A stretch of DNA of 64,000 nucleotides from Bacillota bacterium. Lineage in GTDB: Bacteria; Bacillota; UBA4882; UBA8346. The notes under the pieces were generated by a model, which saw nothing but the letters and a program-made list of their open reading frames with translations, was not told where the DNA came from and did no database searches. The position numbers were made by a program, and so were the translations under genes. This document shows positions 26,863 through 35,768 of this stretch, one piece after another (the stretch's first letter is position 1; every line of letters begins with the position of its first letter). The stretch spans positions 62,001-126,000 of the forward strand of contig JAEZCE010000086.1 of assembly GCA_023429995.1 (NCBI GenBank), given 5' to 3'.

Positions 26863-28008
26863 ATGCAGTACCGGAAATTCGGCAGGCTGGATTGGAAAAC
26901 ATCTGTTTTAGGCTTTGGTTGCATGCGTTTACCCACCATGGATAACAATCCGATGAGTGGCAACATCAATGAGGAAGAAGCCAAGGAAATGATTCGCCAT
27001 GGGATCGACCAGGGAGTTAATTACATAGACACCGCCTATCCTTATCACAATGGGCAAAGTGAAGTAATCGTCGGCAAAGCTCTTCAAGATGGATACCGGG
27101 ATAAGGTAAAACTGGCTACGAAGTCACCGACTTGGCTAATCAATCAGGCGTCAGATTTCGATAAGTACCTGAATGAACAGTTAACCAAGTTGCAAACGGA
27201 TCATATTGATTTTTACCTGCTGCACGCTCTGGATAAAGAAAGATGAGAACAAATTATCCTCAAGCACAATGTTTTGGAGCAGGCCGAAAGGGCGCTCCGC
27301 GACGGAAGAATTCACCATCTGGGCTTCTCTTTTCATGATCAATATCAGTCGTTTCCAATGATTATCGATGGCTATGACCATTGGGATTTTTGTCAAATCC
27401 AATATAATTATATGGATACCGCCAACCAAGCCGGAACCAAGGGACTTCAGGATGCTGCCTCCAAAGGGCTGGCGGTGGTCATTATGGAACCCCTGTTGGG
27501 CGGGAAATTGGCCAATCTCCCTAAGCTCATCCGGGACATCTTCGAACAATCCGGCGCCAAGTCACCAGCGGATTATGCGTTGCAATGGGTTTGGAATCAG
27601 CCTGAGGTTACGCTACTTTTAAGCGGCATGAGTTCCATGGACCAGGTGAAGGAAAACATTGATTCAGCCAATCGTTCCGGTATCAATTCTTTGAATAGCC
27701 AAGAATTGCAATTGATTGAAGAGGCGCGGAAAAGGTATCAAGAAAGAACCGCCATTCCCTGCACCGGATGCAGTTATTGTCTGCCGTGTCCCAATGGGGT
27801 CAATATTCCACGGGTATTTAGTCTTTATAATGAGGGCTTTGTCCATGAAGACATGCCGACGACCCGGGCTGTGTATAGTAAATTTTTGGATGAAAAAGAA
27901 CGGGCCGGGGTTTGTATTCAATGCCGGATTTGTGAGGAAAAGTGCCCTCAAAAAATTCCCATCAGTGAATGGATGCCCAAAGCCCATGCAGTATTAGGGG
28001 AAGAATGA
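26863..28008 (+). pseudogene. Aldo/keto reductase with C-terminal 4Fe-4S motifs, interrupted by in-frame TGA
   Basis: The ATG at 26863 follows AGAGGAGG. The first 127 codons carry the AKR barrel start: LGFGCMRLP, the catalytic Asp-Tyr region (YIDTAYPYHNGQSE), a Lys in KLATKSP and the His in DFYLLHALDK. A TGA at 27244-27246 interrupts the frame in DKER-stop-EQ, where homologues have Trp. The same frame then runs without further stops to 28008, including AERALRDGRIHHLGFSFHD, and two ferredoxin-type clusters CTGCSYCLPCPNG and CIQCRICEEKCPQ. Without the stop it would be 381 residues, the family's usual length. The damage is a single base (TGG to TGA), so it is recent, a sequencing error, or read through. 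Other genes here use TGA as stop. Confidence 0.85.
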
Positions 28009-28040
28009 TCTTATAATCAATAAACAAAGGAGTGCTGTTG

Positions 28041-28229
28041 ATGCCTGTTATTACAGTCCAGTTGGCTCACCAATCGAAGGAAAAGAAAAAAGAAATTATT
28101 GAAAGGCTCACTAAAACCATGGTGGAAGTGACCAATTTTCCCGCCCAGGCCTTTACGGTCATTATTGACGAGCATGATCCGGAGAATATCGGGGTAGGTG
28201 GAGTACCGTTGTCGGAACGCCACTCATAA
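28041..28229 (+). CDS. 4-oxalocrotonate tautomerase-like protein
   Basis: A 62-residue protein. The ATG at 28041 is chosen because AAAGGAG lies just upstream and because this exposes the catalytic Pro directly after Met (MPVITVQLAHQSKEKKKEII). The ...IIDEHDPENIGVGGVPLSE stretch is also typical. Such enzymes interconvert keto and enol forms in aromatic or organic acid breakdown; the actual substrate is unknown. It follows the broken aldo/keto reductase gene by 32 bp in a likely former operon. Confidence 0.88.
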   Translation: MPVITVQLAHQSKEKKKEIIERLTKTMVEVTNFPAQAFTVIIDEHDPENIGVGGVPLSERHS

Positions 28230-28231
28230 AG

Positions 28232-28574
28232 ATGGTTCCTTACCTGAAGGGGAAAGGAGAAGCATCTATTATCAATGTCTCCTCGGGTCTGGGTTTTGTG
28301 CCAGCAGCCAAAATGCCGGTATATAGGGGCTCATGAAGGAATTAAAGTTTTTGAAGTGGTTCCGCCGGCGGTGGATACGGATTTGAACGCCGAGGGGCGG
28401 GCCAAACGGGGTGGTTTCCGCGTTGACTTGCAACCTCAAGAATTTGTGGCTGCAGTATTCAAAGGGTTGGAGAATGATCAAGGAGAGATCGGTTATGGTA
28501 TGAGCGAAGGATATATTCGTGCCTCCAGAGCCGAATTGGATCAAAGTTTTGAACGGATGAACAGCCGGTGGTAA
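28232..28574 (+). pseudogene. Short-chain dehydrogenase (DltE-like) remnant
   Basis: The first part reads MVPYLKGKGEASIINVSSGL GFVPAAKMPVY in SDR style and then stops at TGA (28334-28336). The same family continues directly after it as EGIKVFEVVPPAVDTDLNAE and later QEFVAAVFKGLENDQGEIGY. The N-terminal cofactor half is absent and the segment around the catalytic YxxxK, about 20 residues after PVY, is deleted. It is therefore a non-functional remnant. No stop-free route exists through the gap. Confidence 0.75.
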
Positions 28575-28714
28575 TGAAAAGTGAAAAGGTAAAAGAGAAA
28601 TGGGTAAAATTTAAAATGATCCGGAATGGTTCGTTGTTTTTTTGGGAATGACGAATCATTACCATAGAGGTTTTAACTTTTAATTAAATTGAATTGAAGA
28701 AAGGGTGATCCCAA

Positions 28715-29275
28715 ATGAATGAAACTATGAAAACGATTTTAAACCGCAGAAGTATCCGGGCTTATCAACCGGAACAAATTAAAGAGCCGGAATTACAAGC
28801 CATACTGGAGGCAGGGCGTTTTGCTCCCAGCGGGATGAATTCCCAGCCTTGGCATTTTAGTGTCATTCAACAAAAGGAGTTGTTGGAAAAAATCAATGCT
28901 ACGGTGAGAGAAGGACTTCTCAAATCAGGGAATCCCCAATTTGCGGAACGGGCCAGGAACGAAAATTTCAGTATTTTTTATCATGCTCCCACCCTGATTA
29001 TTGTTTCCGCTGATCCCAAAGTAGCAACACCACAGTATGACTCGGCTATCGCCATGGGCTATATGTTTCTGGCTGCTGCATCTTTGGGAGTGGGTTCTTG
29101 CTGGATCAATGCCATCTCAATGACTTTTAATGCAGAATCCGGCAAGGCGATGGCAAAATCTTTGGCGATTCCCGACGGATATACCATTTATAGTGCCGGG
29201 GCATTCGGTTACCCGGCCGGAGAAATTCCAGCCCCGCCTCAAAGAAAAGAAGGCACGGTTTCGTTAATTCAATAA
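28715..29275 (+). CDS. Nitroreductase family protein
   Basis: A 186-residue FMN-dependent nitroreductase-fold enzyme. The FMN-binding head RRSIRAYQPEQIKEPELQAI, GRFAPSGMNSQPWHFSVI, the LIIVSADPK strand, the helix AIAMGYMFLAAASLGVGSCW and the terminal GAFGYPAGEIPAPPQRKE are all present. It is the only apparently intact oxidoreductase gene of this cluster. Substrate not predictable; ribosome binding site AGAAAGGGTG. Confidence 0.93.
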   Translation: MNETMKTILNRRSIRAYQPEQIKEPELQAILEAGRFAPSGMNSQPWHFSVIQQKELLEKINATVREGLLKSGNPQFAERARNENFSIFYHAPTLIIVSADPKVATPQYDSAIAMGYMFLAAASLGVGSCWINAISMTFNAESGKAMAKSLAIPDGYTIYSAGAFGYPAGEIPAPPQRKEGTVSLIQ

Positions 29276-29305
29276 GTGTTCTGTTGCGTGAAAGGAAGGA
29301 ATAGA

Positions 29306-29461
29306 ATGCCATTGATGAAAGCGGTTCAAATCAGTAAACCAGGCGGCGATTTGGAGTTGGTTCAAAGGGAAATTCCTGAGCCCAAAGCGAATGAAGTGTT
29401 AATTAAAGTTGAGGCCTGCGGAGTTTGCCATGGGGATGCCATTGTCGATGATGGAGGCTAA
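29306..29461 (+). pseudogene. Zinc alcohol dehydrogenase, N-terminal fragment
   Basis: AAAGGAAGGA precedes an ATG that opens MKAVQISKPGGDLELVQREI, PEPKANEVLIKVEACGVCHG, which is the GroES-like N-terminus of zinc-dependent alcohol dehydrogenases, including the catalytic zinc Cys and its CH(G/S)D context. The frame ends at TAA after 51 residues; a complete enzyme would be about 340. No continuation in other frames is recognised downstream, so most of the gene has been deleted. Confidence 0.75.
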
Positions 29462-29514
29462 GGTCCATTTCCGCTCGGTGTTAAAAATGTGAAATTGCAA
29501 GAGAGGTCACAACA

Positions 29515-29589
29515 ATGCAAGAAATTTCAGGGTTAATTCATGAAAGGTTGTCCGCCAGAAGTCCATTCGATCCGGATCGTTCCATATAG
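29515..29589 (+). pseudogene. Nitroreductase N-terminal fragment (second copy)
   Basis: GAGAGGT precedes an ATG reading MQEISGLIHERLSARSPFDP DRSI and then TAG. The HERLSARSPFDPDRSI stretch resembles the start of nitroreductases with the (W/R)SPRAFDPDRPI motif. Only 24 codons remain. Between 29590 and 29875 I see no recognisable gene. Confidence 0.45.
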
Positions 29590-29875
29590 TACCGGTACGA
29601 CGACAAGGGTTTGGCGTAGGCAGAATCTTACTTGCTCAAGTAAAATTTCTTGATTGAGAAGGAAAATCGTTTTTGCCATCGGAAAAGATTTTAAAGGAAT
29701 CTTGAAGGAGTTCCCATACCCATCCTCAATGAGGAAAAACTGAAACGCTGCGGTTCATCAACCGGGCGTTTTGTGTTCTCTGGCTATTTTACAGGCTTTC
29801 CAAAAGATTTTCGAAAGCCCGATAGGATTTTGCGGCGATTCGCCCAATTATAAATGGAACAAGCTTAAAAGCGGG

Positions 29876-31669
29876 GTGTCTCCAATTCGCAGTATTCGCA
29901 CGAAGCTTTTTCTGTGCCTGGCCGCTATCTTTGCACTGGCGATGGGGCTTATTTCTTTCGGATGGTATGTGAAATCAACCCAAATCAACATAAAATCCGT
30001 TAAAAGTTATACTCATGAATTGATCAAGGAAGCCAATGATAACTTTGAATTGACTTTGAAAGATGTTGATTATTTAAGCACCGTGATTTCATTAAATAAA
30101 TCCAATGTGGTTGAGGTCCTTTCCACCCGGGCCCATTCACTCAATTACGAGCAACTGTTAATCGACCGGAAACTCGATGATTTCATTGCCAGCTTATATG
30201 GGTATAAATATTATATTTCAAGCATTTTGATTGTGGGGGCTAACGGGAAAAAATATTCTCAAGGGACAACCCTTTCCGCCGATGAAGTGGTGCATCAGCC
30301 CTGGTATCGGCGGCTGTCCACCTCAAACACCAGCCGTATTTTTATTAAAACCCACTCCACCCGGAGCGCCAATAAAGCTGGAGAATTTCCCAATCAAAAT
30401 GTGATCACTGTTGCCAGAGGTATCTTTGATGATAACAAATTTTTGGGAGTCGTGCTGATTGATTTCCGCTATGACATCATCCAAAAGATTTTCAGCACCA
30501 AAATACCTCATGAAAGCGCCCTTTTTGTAATCGATCAAAACGGCGATTTTGTCTATCATCCGGAAAACCGGTTCTTGGGCCGGAATATCCGAAAAACTTT
30601 ATATAACAAGCTTTTGCCCAGGCTTAAAAATCCCGAGGGCAGTTTCAGCACCTGGCTTCAAGGGAATGAAACCTTCGTGGTCTATTACAAGTCCGATTAC
30701 ACTCATTGGACGACGATTGGAGTCATTTCCCAGGCAAGCATGATGAAGGATTTTGCCAAAGCCACCAATCAGACCCTTTATATTTCGTTGCTGGCGTTAT
30801 TTTTGTTGATGGTCGCCGCCAATATCATAGCGCTTACCATTACCCGGAATATTTTCAGGCTGCGGGATGCCATGAAAAATGTCGGTCAGGGGAAATTCGA
30901 TACCCAAGTAGAAATCCGAACCGGGGATGAAATTGAGGAACTAAGCCGGGGATTCAATACCATGGTGGGTGAAATCCAGCAACTGCTGCAAGATGTTAAG
31001 GACAATGAGCGTCAGAAACGGCTGGCGGAATTAAAAGCTTATCAGGCTCAGATTAACCCCCATTTTCTTTCGAATACCCTCAATACCGTCAGATGGCTCG
31101 CGCAAAGCCAAAAAGCCGTCAATATCGAATCCTTGGTAACATCACTGATTGAATTACTTCAAGTCAGCATGGCTGGAGCCGATTTCATCACTATCGGACA
31201 GGAATTGGAGTATTTGAAAGATTATCTGAATATTCAGGAATACCGTTATTGTGATAAATTCAGGGTTCAATACGAAATCGAACCCCTTATTTTGGAGATG
31301 TTGACTCCGAAGTTTATTTTGCAACCAATCGTCGAAAATGCTTTGATACATGGGATTGATCCTTTGGAACATCAAGGCCTGATTGCCATTAAAGGTTATC
31401 AGGACGGTCGAAATATAATAATTACGGTGCGGGATAATGGAGTCGGCATTTCTCAAGAAAAGCTGGCAAACATTTTCCGGCAGGATCAGAATAAGGATAG
31501 ACAGCGTTTCAGTAGTATCGGAATTTATAATGTCAATGAACGGTTGAAGATGTATTTCGGGGAGGATTATGGGCTGAAAATTGAAAGTATCCCGGGAGTT
31601 TTTACTACGGTTACCATTACATTGCCGGTTAGGGAAAGTGCGCATGAAGGATGTGATGCTGGTGTATAA
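29876..31669 (+). CDS. Sensor histidine kinase, YesM-like
   Basis: A 597-residue membrane kinase from the GTG at 29876; earlier in-frame starts from TTG 29771 would add a non-family segment, and no strong ribosome binding site marks any choice. Order: membrane segment (residues about 12-32), an extracellular Cache-like sensor of about 260 residues, a second membrane segment (about 300-320), HAMP, then the kinase. The phosphorylated His is in INPHFL (about 396), with N box (PIVENALIHG, about 484) and G box (RDNGVGIS). This family works with an AraC-type response regulator to control sugar transporters. Its 3' end overlaps the regulator start. Confidence 0.93.
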   Translation: MSPIRSIRTKLFLCLAAIFALAMGLISFGWYVKSTQINIKSVKSYTHELIKEANDNFELTLKDVDYLSTVISLNKSNVVEVLSTRAHSLNYEQLLIDRKLDDFIASLYGYKYYISSILIVGANGKKYSQGTTLSADEVVHQPWYRRLSTSNTSRIFIKTHSTRSANKAGEFPNQNVITVARGIFDDNKFLGVVLIDFRYDIIQKIFSTKIPHESALFVIDQNGDFVYHPENRFLGRNIRKTLYNKLLPRLKNPEGSFSTWLQGNETFVVYYKSDYTHWTTIGVISQASMMKDFAKATNQTLYISLLALFLLMVAANIIALTITRNIFRLRDAMKNVGQGKFDTQVEIRTGDEIEELSRGFNTMVGEIQQLLQDVKDNERQKRLAELKAYQAQINPHFLSNTLNTVRWLAQSQKAVNIESLVTSLIELLQVSMAGADFITIGQELEYLKDYLNIQEYRYCDKFRVQYEIEPLILEMLTPKFILQPIVENALIHGIDPLEHQGLIAIKGYQDGRNIIITVRDNGVGISQEKLANIFRQDQNKDRQRFSSIGIYNVNERLKMYFGEDYGLKIESIPGVFTTVTITLPVRESAHEGCDAGV

Positions 31670-33308
31670 AGTGATGCTGGTGGATGATGACGCTTTTGCA
31701 CGTACAAATTTAAAGCGCTTAATGAATTGGGAGAAACACGGTTACATCATTTGTGCGGAGGCATCCAACGGGTCCAACGCCGTTGAAATGCTCCAAAGAA
31801 CTGCGCCCGATATTGTCATTACGGATATCAGCATGCCGGTGATGGATGGTATCGGTCTTATCGAGTACCTGGTCGAAAATCATCCCGCAGTGATTGTGAT
31901 TGCTCTCAGTGGCTACGACGACTTTGATTATGTTCGTCAAAGTCTGAAATTAGGCGCTATCGATTACCTTTTAAAACACCGCGTGAATGAAACAGAGTTA
32001 TTGAACATACTCCAAGCAGCCTGTAAAAGGATTCAAAAAGAGAGTCAGGCGCTGACACGGGAGAGAAACGTAGCGCAACAGTTGCAACTCGGCAAGGAGG
32101 CTTTAAAACGGGAGTTTTTGCAACAATTGACCACCGGAAGCCTGAAGGAACCGGAAAATATTGAATTCCAAATGAACCGTTTGGAAATTGAGCTGACCCC
32201 GGAATACCTGACGGTGATGATTATTGAAATGGATGACTTTACCCAGTTGCAAACGAAGTATACCCTGACCGAGCTGGATACGGTCATAAAATCATTTCTG
32301 GATCTGGCTTCGGAAATATTGAAGGACTATGGGAAATCTTTGATTTTTCAGATCAACGGCGGCCGGTTTGTGGTGATTTTTTCTTTTGGGAATTGCCACA
32401 GTCAAGCCTATTCCCAAACTCAGATCAATGACTGTATTGAGCGGATCCGCAATAGTATTGCCAGATATCTCAATTTTACCGCCTCCTTGAGTGTCGGACG
32501 GACGGCTCATAGTTTCAAAACAATCGCTCAGAGTTACCATGAGGCGGAACAGTTTTTAAAAAATAAATTCTATGAGGGGAAGGATCATGTATACCGGGAC
32601 AGCGGCTTTGAACCTTCCGGGCAGAGCGCCTTCTGTATTGATGTGGCGTTGGAGAAAAAGCTGCTTACGGAATTAAAATCTTTCAATATCCCCCGGGTAA
32701 GTATTCTCATTGAGGGAATCTTCAGCGATATCGCCGCCCAAAAAATCAATTACCAATCCACGCAAATGATTTGTATCGAATTGATGAATTTAGTCACCCG
32801 GGTGGCCCGGGAATACAATCTCGAAAAATTGGTTTATTCCGGTCCTGAATCTCCTTATCTCCAATTATCCAAATTGGAGACGCTGGATGATTTAAAACAG
32901 ATGATTTTAGGGCTTTATTGTAAATTAGGTCGGCTTCTTGAGAAAATGGGGAGGAGAGCTCCCTATACGGAATACACCGCAAAAGCGGTCCATTACATCT
33001 ACAATCACTATCAAGAAGATATTTCACTGGATGATGCCGCAAGTTTCGCCGGGGTCAGCGGTTCTTATTTGAGCAGGGTGTTTAAAGAAGATTCCGGCAA
33101 AGGTTTTGTGGAATTTCTAAATTGGGTCCGGGTAGAGCGCGCCAAATTAATGATTGAAAATCAGTCCGGGAAACTCAAATTTATTGTAAAAGAAGTAGGG
33201 TTCAACAATTATAACTATTTCTTTAAAGTATTTAAAGATCAGGTCGGACTGACGCCTCTGGATTATGAACGGAATTGTAAAAAAGAAGTAAACAAAAAAA
33301 TGGAGTGA
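31662..33308 (+). CDS. Response regulator with AraC-type DNA-binding domain (YesN-like)
   Basis: A 548-residue regulator. GTG at 31662 gives the family-typical start MYKVMLVDDD and follows GAAGGA at 10 bases; ATGs at 31644 and 31656 are alternatives. Receiver domain: Asp pair near residue 10, phosphoacceptor Asp55 (VITDISMPVMDG), Lys near 104. A long middle domain (about 150-420, with TVMIIEMDDF and ASLSVGRTAH) resembles the YesN-associated GGDEF-like domain. The C-terminal 100 residues are two AraC helix-turn-helix motifs (SLDDAASFAGVSGSYLSRVF, FIVKEVGFNNYNYFFKVFKD). It probably activates the adjoining transporter genes. Confidence 0.93.
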   Translation: MYKVMLVDDDAFARTNLKRLMNWEKHGYIICAEASNGSNAVEMLQRTAPDIVITDISMPVMDGIGLIEYLVENHPAVIVIALSGYDDFDYVRQSLKLGAIDYLLKHRVNETELLNILQAACKRIQKESQALTRERNVAQQLQLGKEALKREFLQQLTTGSLKEPENIEFQMNRLEIELTPEYLTVMIIEMDDFTQLQTKYTLTELDTVIKSFLDLASEILKDYGKSLIFQINGGRFVVIFSFGNCHSQAYSQTQINDCIERIRNSIARYLNFTASLSVGRTAHSFKTIAQSYHEAEQFLKNKFYEGKDHVYRDSGFEPSGQSAFCIDVALEKKLLTELKSFNIPRVSILIEGIFSDIAAQKINYQSTQMICIELMNLVTRVAREYNLEKLVYSGPESPYLQLSKLETLDDLKQMILGLYCKLGRLLEKMGRRAPYTEYTAKAVHYIYNHYQEDISLDDAASFAGVSGSYLSRVFKEDSGKGFVEFLNWVRVERAKLMIENQSGKLKFIVKEVGFNNYNYFFKVFKDQVGLTPLDYERNCKKEVNKKME

Positions 33309-33347
33309 TTCAAAAAAATGTTGAGTCCTCCAATTTTTTTAACCCGC

Positions 33348-33378
33348 TATAATAGATTATAGAAGGTTTCATGAAACC
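33348..33378 (+). promoter_or_regulatory. Promoter -10 and palindromic operator for the sugar transporter genes
   Basis: TATAAT at 33348-33353 is followed 11 bp later by the perfect 14-bp palindrome GGTTTCATGAAACC (33365-33378), which would overlap the transcription start. No convincing -35 is seen at normal spacing, as expected for an activator-dependent promoter. The regulator could be the adjacent AraC-type response regulator or a repressor; which one is unknown. Confidence 0.5.
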
Positions 33379-33410
33379 GTAAGCCTAGACAAAAATAAGG
33401 GGGAAAGTTA

Positions 33411-34697
33411 ATGAAAGCAGTAAAAATGCTGGGAGTTTTATTGATTGGCGTTTTGGTCCTTTCCTGTGCTCTTGGATATGCAGCCAAAACCGAAACCGTC
33501 ACTTTCTGGACCTGGGTTCCCACGGATATTCAGTATAAATCGATTGAAACGGCGTTTAATAAAAAGTATCCCGATATTAAAATGGAATTTTGGCGCGGCG
33601 AGTTGCCTGACTTTCAAAAGAAACTCCAGGTGGCGATGGCGGCCGGTGAAGGTCCCGATGTCATGGGGATGCAAGTCGGCGGAATGCTCAATCAATATGC
33701 CAATTTCCTGATGCCGGTGAAGCCCATGGCAGATGCTAAATGGGGTAAGGGTTGGGAGAATAAATTATCGAGCGTGGCCTTTACGGAAACCAAAACCAAG
33801 GATGGAAAGTTAGTCGCTTTGCCGTTGAATTTTACGGCGCAGGAATTTGTGCTTTACAATAAAGTGATTTTTGAAGAATGCGGCATTAAGGATGTACCCA
33901 CTACTTATGAACAGTGGAAAAAAGATTGCGACATCATCCGGGCCAAAGGATATATTCCCGTTGCCATGGGCGCTAAAGATATTTGGCATGATGTGGATGT
34001 TTTTGTAGCGCTTAGCAACCAATTTGCGCCCGGTAAAGTTTACCAGGCGGAAGCCGGTAAGGTGAAATGGACCGATAAAGTTTTTGTCGATACCATGAAA
34101 GCTTGGAAACGTATGTTTGATGACAAGATCATTCAAGAAGGGGCTTTGGGCATTTCGACCTACCCGGATGCCCGCGACCAGTACTATTATGCCGGAAAAT
34201 CGGCGATGTTTATGACCGGAACCTGGCATGTGGGATATGCCCTCCCAGGTGGTGAAAAACAAGGGACCAAGATTGAGAAACAAGCCACCGGATGTTTCAT
34301 TCTGCCTCAGATCGGCCCTCATGAATCCAAAGCGGTCGCCAGTGTGGATACGGCCATTGCCATGAATAAGGCAACCAAACACAAAGATGCGGCTTGGAAG
34401 CTCTTCAGTTTTATGACTATGGACGAAGGGCAACAAATCATGGCCGACTGGATCCAAGGCAGCCCTTCCAAAAAAGGAATTGAAATCAATTCCCTGGATC
34501 AGTTCAAGTTCCAATCCGAGAAAGATGCCGTTAAGTATGTTAACGAGAAGATCGGGAATGCAGTCGGTAAAAGGCTGCTCAGCTATCCCGAATTATCGAA
34601 TGCGCTGGGAGTCGCCTTACAAGATGTGGCAGCAGGAAAACCGATTGACAAGGCGCTTCAGGAAGTCCAGGCAGTTTCTCAAAAAGTCAAGCGTTGA
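33411..34697 (+). CDS. Sugar ABC transporter substrate-binding protein (family 1)
   Basis: A 428-residue extracellular solute-binding protein. Signal peptide MKAVKMLGVLLIGVLVLSCA with a Cys at about 19 that fits a lipobox (VLSC), so it is probably a lipoprotein. The mature region starts TETVTFWTWVP and has KYPDIKMEFWRGELPDFQKK, AGEGPDVMGMQVGGMLNQYA, AQEFVLYNKVIFEECGI, AAWKLFSFMTMDEGQQIMAD. These are family 1 (malto-oligosaccharide/multiple sugar) traits. It is followed by a palindromic element and then two permeases. The ATPase subunit is absent; such systems share a multi-sugar ATPase encoded elsewhere. Confidence 0.94.
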   Translation: MKAVKMLGVLLIGVLVLSCALGYAAKTETVTFWTWVPTDIQYKSIETAFNKKYPDIKMEFWRGELPDFQKKLQVAMAAGEGPDVMGMQVGGMLNQYANFLMPVKPMADAKWGKGWENKLSSVAFTETKTKDGKLVALPLNFTAQEFVLYNKVIFEECGIKDVPTTYEQWKKDCDIIRAKGYIPVAMGAKDIWHDVDVFVALSNQFAPGKVYQAEAGKVKWTDKVFVDTMKAWKRMFDDKIIQEGALGISTYPDARDQYYYAGKSAMFMTGTWHVGYALPGGEKQGTKIEKQATGCFILPQIGPHESKAVASVDTAIAMNKATKHKDAAWKLFSFMTMDEGQQIMADWIQGSPSKKGIEINSLDQFKFQSEKDAVKYVNEKIGNAVGKRLLSYPELSNALGVALQDVAAGKPIDKALQEVQAVSQKVKR

Positions 34698-34715
34698 CGT
34701 ACTCCTCCCTTCTAT

Positions 34716-34836
34716 GCTGGGGCTGTCCCAAAAGGAAATTTAAGGATAAAGAAATACAATATATTGAAATTGGCAGGACGAAACTATATATTGTATTTCT
34801 TATTGATTTCAAGTTGCTTTTTTAGACAGCCTCAGC
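34716..34836. mobile_element. MITE-like palindromic element (121 bp)
   Basis: The ends are GCTGGGGCTGTCC and (read on the other strand) GCTGAGGCTGTCT, and the two halves are imperfect inverted repeats over about 50 bp, including AAGAAATACAATATAT in both arms. There is no coding sequence. The GGCTGTCnCAAAA ends resemble those of IS1182-type transposons, so it may be a non-autonomous derivative. It lies between the binding protein and the permease genes and can fold into one long hairpin in the transcript. No clear target duplication could be read. Confidence 0.7.
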
Positions 34837-34855
34837 CGATTTAACAGAACGAAAG

Positions 34856-35758
34856 TTGGTGGCAACTTTGTTAAGCAAGTATCATACCCGAGGATTCACC
34901 CCATATTTGTATATCGCGCCTTTGGTGATCTGTTCGGGAATTTTCCTCTATTACAGTATTGGGTTCACCATTCATACCAGTTTTCAAGAGTGGAACGGGA
35001 TCGATTCGGTAATGAATTTTGTGGGTCTCCAAAATTACCGCGACCTTTTCACCGACCGGGTTCTTTACATAGCGTTATTGAATAATTTGATATTCTTATT
35101 TTATACGGTGGGAATTCAAGCGGGTTTAGGCCTATTGATTGCAATTTTACTGCGTTCCAAACCGTTATTCGTTAATTTATTTAAAAGCGTATTTTTTTTG
35201 CCGGTGGTAATGGCGCCGGTAATTATTGCGGCTATTTTCCGGATCATCATGGACTTTAATGTAGGAAGCCTCAATATGATGTTGCGATTTTTAAAATTAG
35301 ACTTCTTGGCAGTTGCCTGGCTGGGAGATCCACGTTTTGCGCTGCTTTCCATAATCATCGTTAACATTTTCGAGTGGATGGGTTTTAGCATGCTGATTTA
35401 CTATTCGGGTTTATTGGCTATTCCCAACGATATTTATGAATCCGCCAAGATCGACGGTTCCGGGTTTTGGAATACGCTTTTTAAGATTACCCTTCCCATG
35501 TTGAAAGGAACCACTTCGACCTTGTTTGTACTGGGAATTGTCGGCTCTTTAAAAACTTTTGACATTGTGGTCATGTTGACCGGAGGAGGTCCGGGGCGTT
35601 CCACGGAGTTTTTAACCACGTTTTTATATAAACGTTCCATTGAAGAGTTTAACGGGGGCTCTGCGGCAGCTATTGGGGTGGTCATTTTAGCATTAGCCCT
35701 CTTGATGTCGATTGTCCAAATCCGGTATTATGAAAAAACCCAAAAAGAGATAGAGTAG
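34856..35758 (+). CDS. Sugar ABC transporter permease 1 (UgpA/MalF-like)
   Basis: A 300-residue permease, six membrane segments. It shows YLYIAPLVICSGIFLYYSIG, FHTSFQEWNG-like SFQEWNGIDSVMNFVGLQNY, the EAA loop YESAKIDGSGFWNTLFKITL near residue 200 and LTGGGPGRSTEFLTTFLYKR. TTG at 34856 (or GTG at 34859) is used because no ATG lies at a sensible place; the ribosome binding site is weak (GAACGAAAG). The MITE-like palindrome ends 20 bp upstream. It forms the channel with the next gene. Confidence 0.93.
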   Translation: MVATLLSKYHTRGFTPYLYIAPLVICSGIFLYYSIGFTIHTSFQEWNGIDSVMNFVGLQNYRDLFTDRVLYIALLNNLIFLFYTVGIQAGLGLLIAILLRSKPLFVNLFKSVFFLPVVMAPVIIAAIFRIIMDFNVGSLNMMLRFLKLDFLAVAWLGDPRFALLSIIIVNIFEWMGFSMLIYYSGLLAIPNDIYESAKIDGSGFWNTLFKITLPMLKGTTSTLFVLGIVGSLKTFDIVVMLTGGGPGRSTEFLTTFLYKRSIEEFNGGSAAAIGVVILALALLMSIVQIRYYEKTQKEIE

Positions 35759-35768
35759 GTGTTGCGGC

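Noticed and set aside
26758..27246. Start of the aldo/keto reductase at 26758
   Set aside because: The extra N-terminal 35 residues do not fit the family, and ATG 26863 has AGAGGAGG at proper spacing.
33810..34514. 234-codon minus-strand frame opposite the sugar-binding protein
   Set aside because: It is the antisense shadow of a well-supported gene with signal peptide and family motifs.
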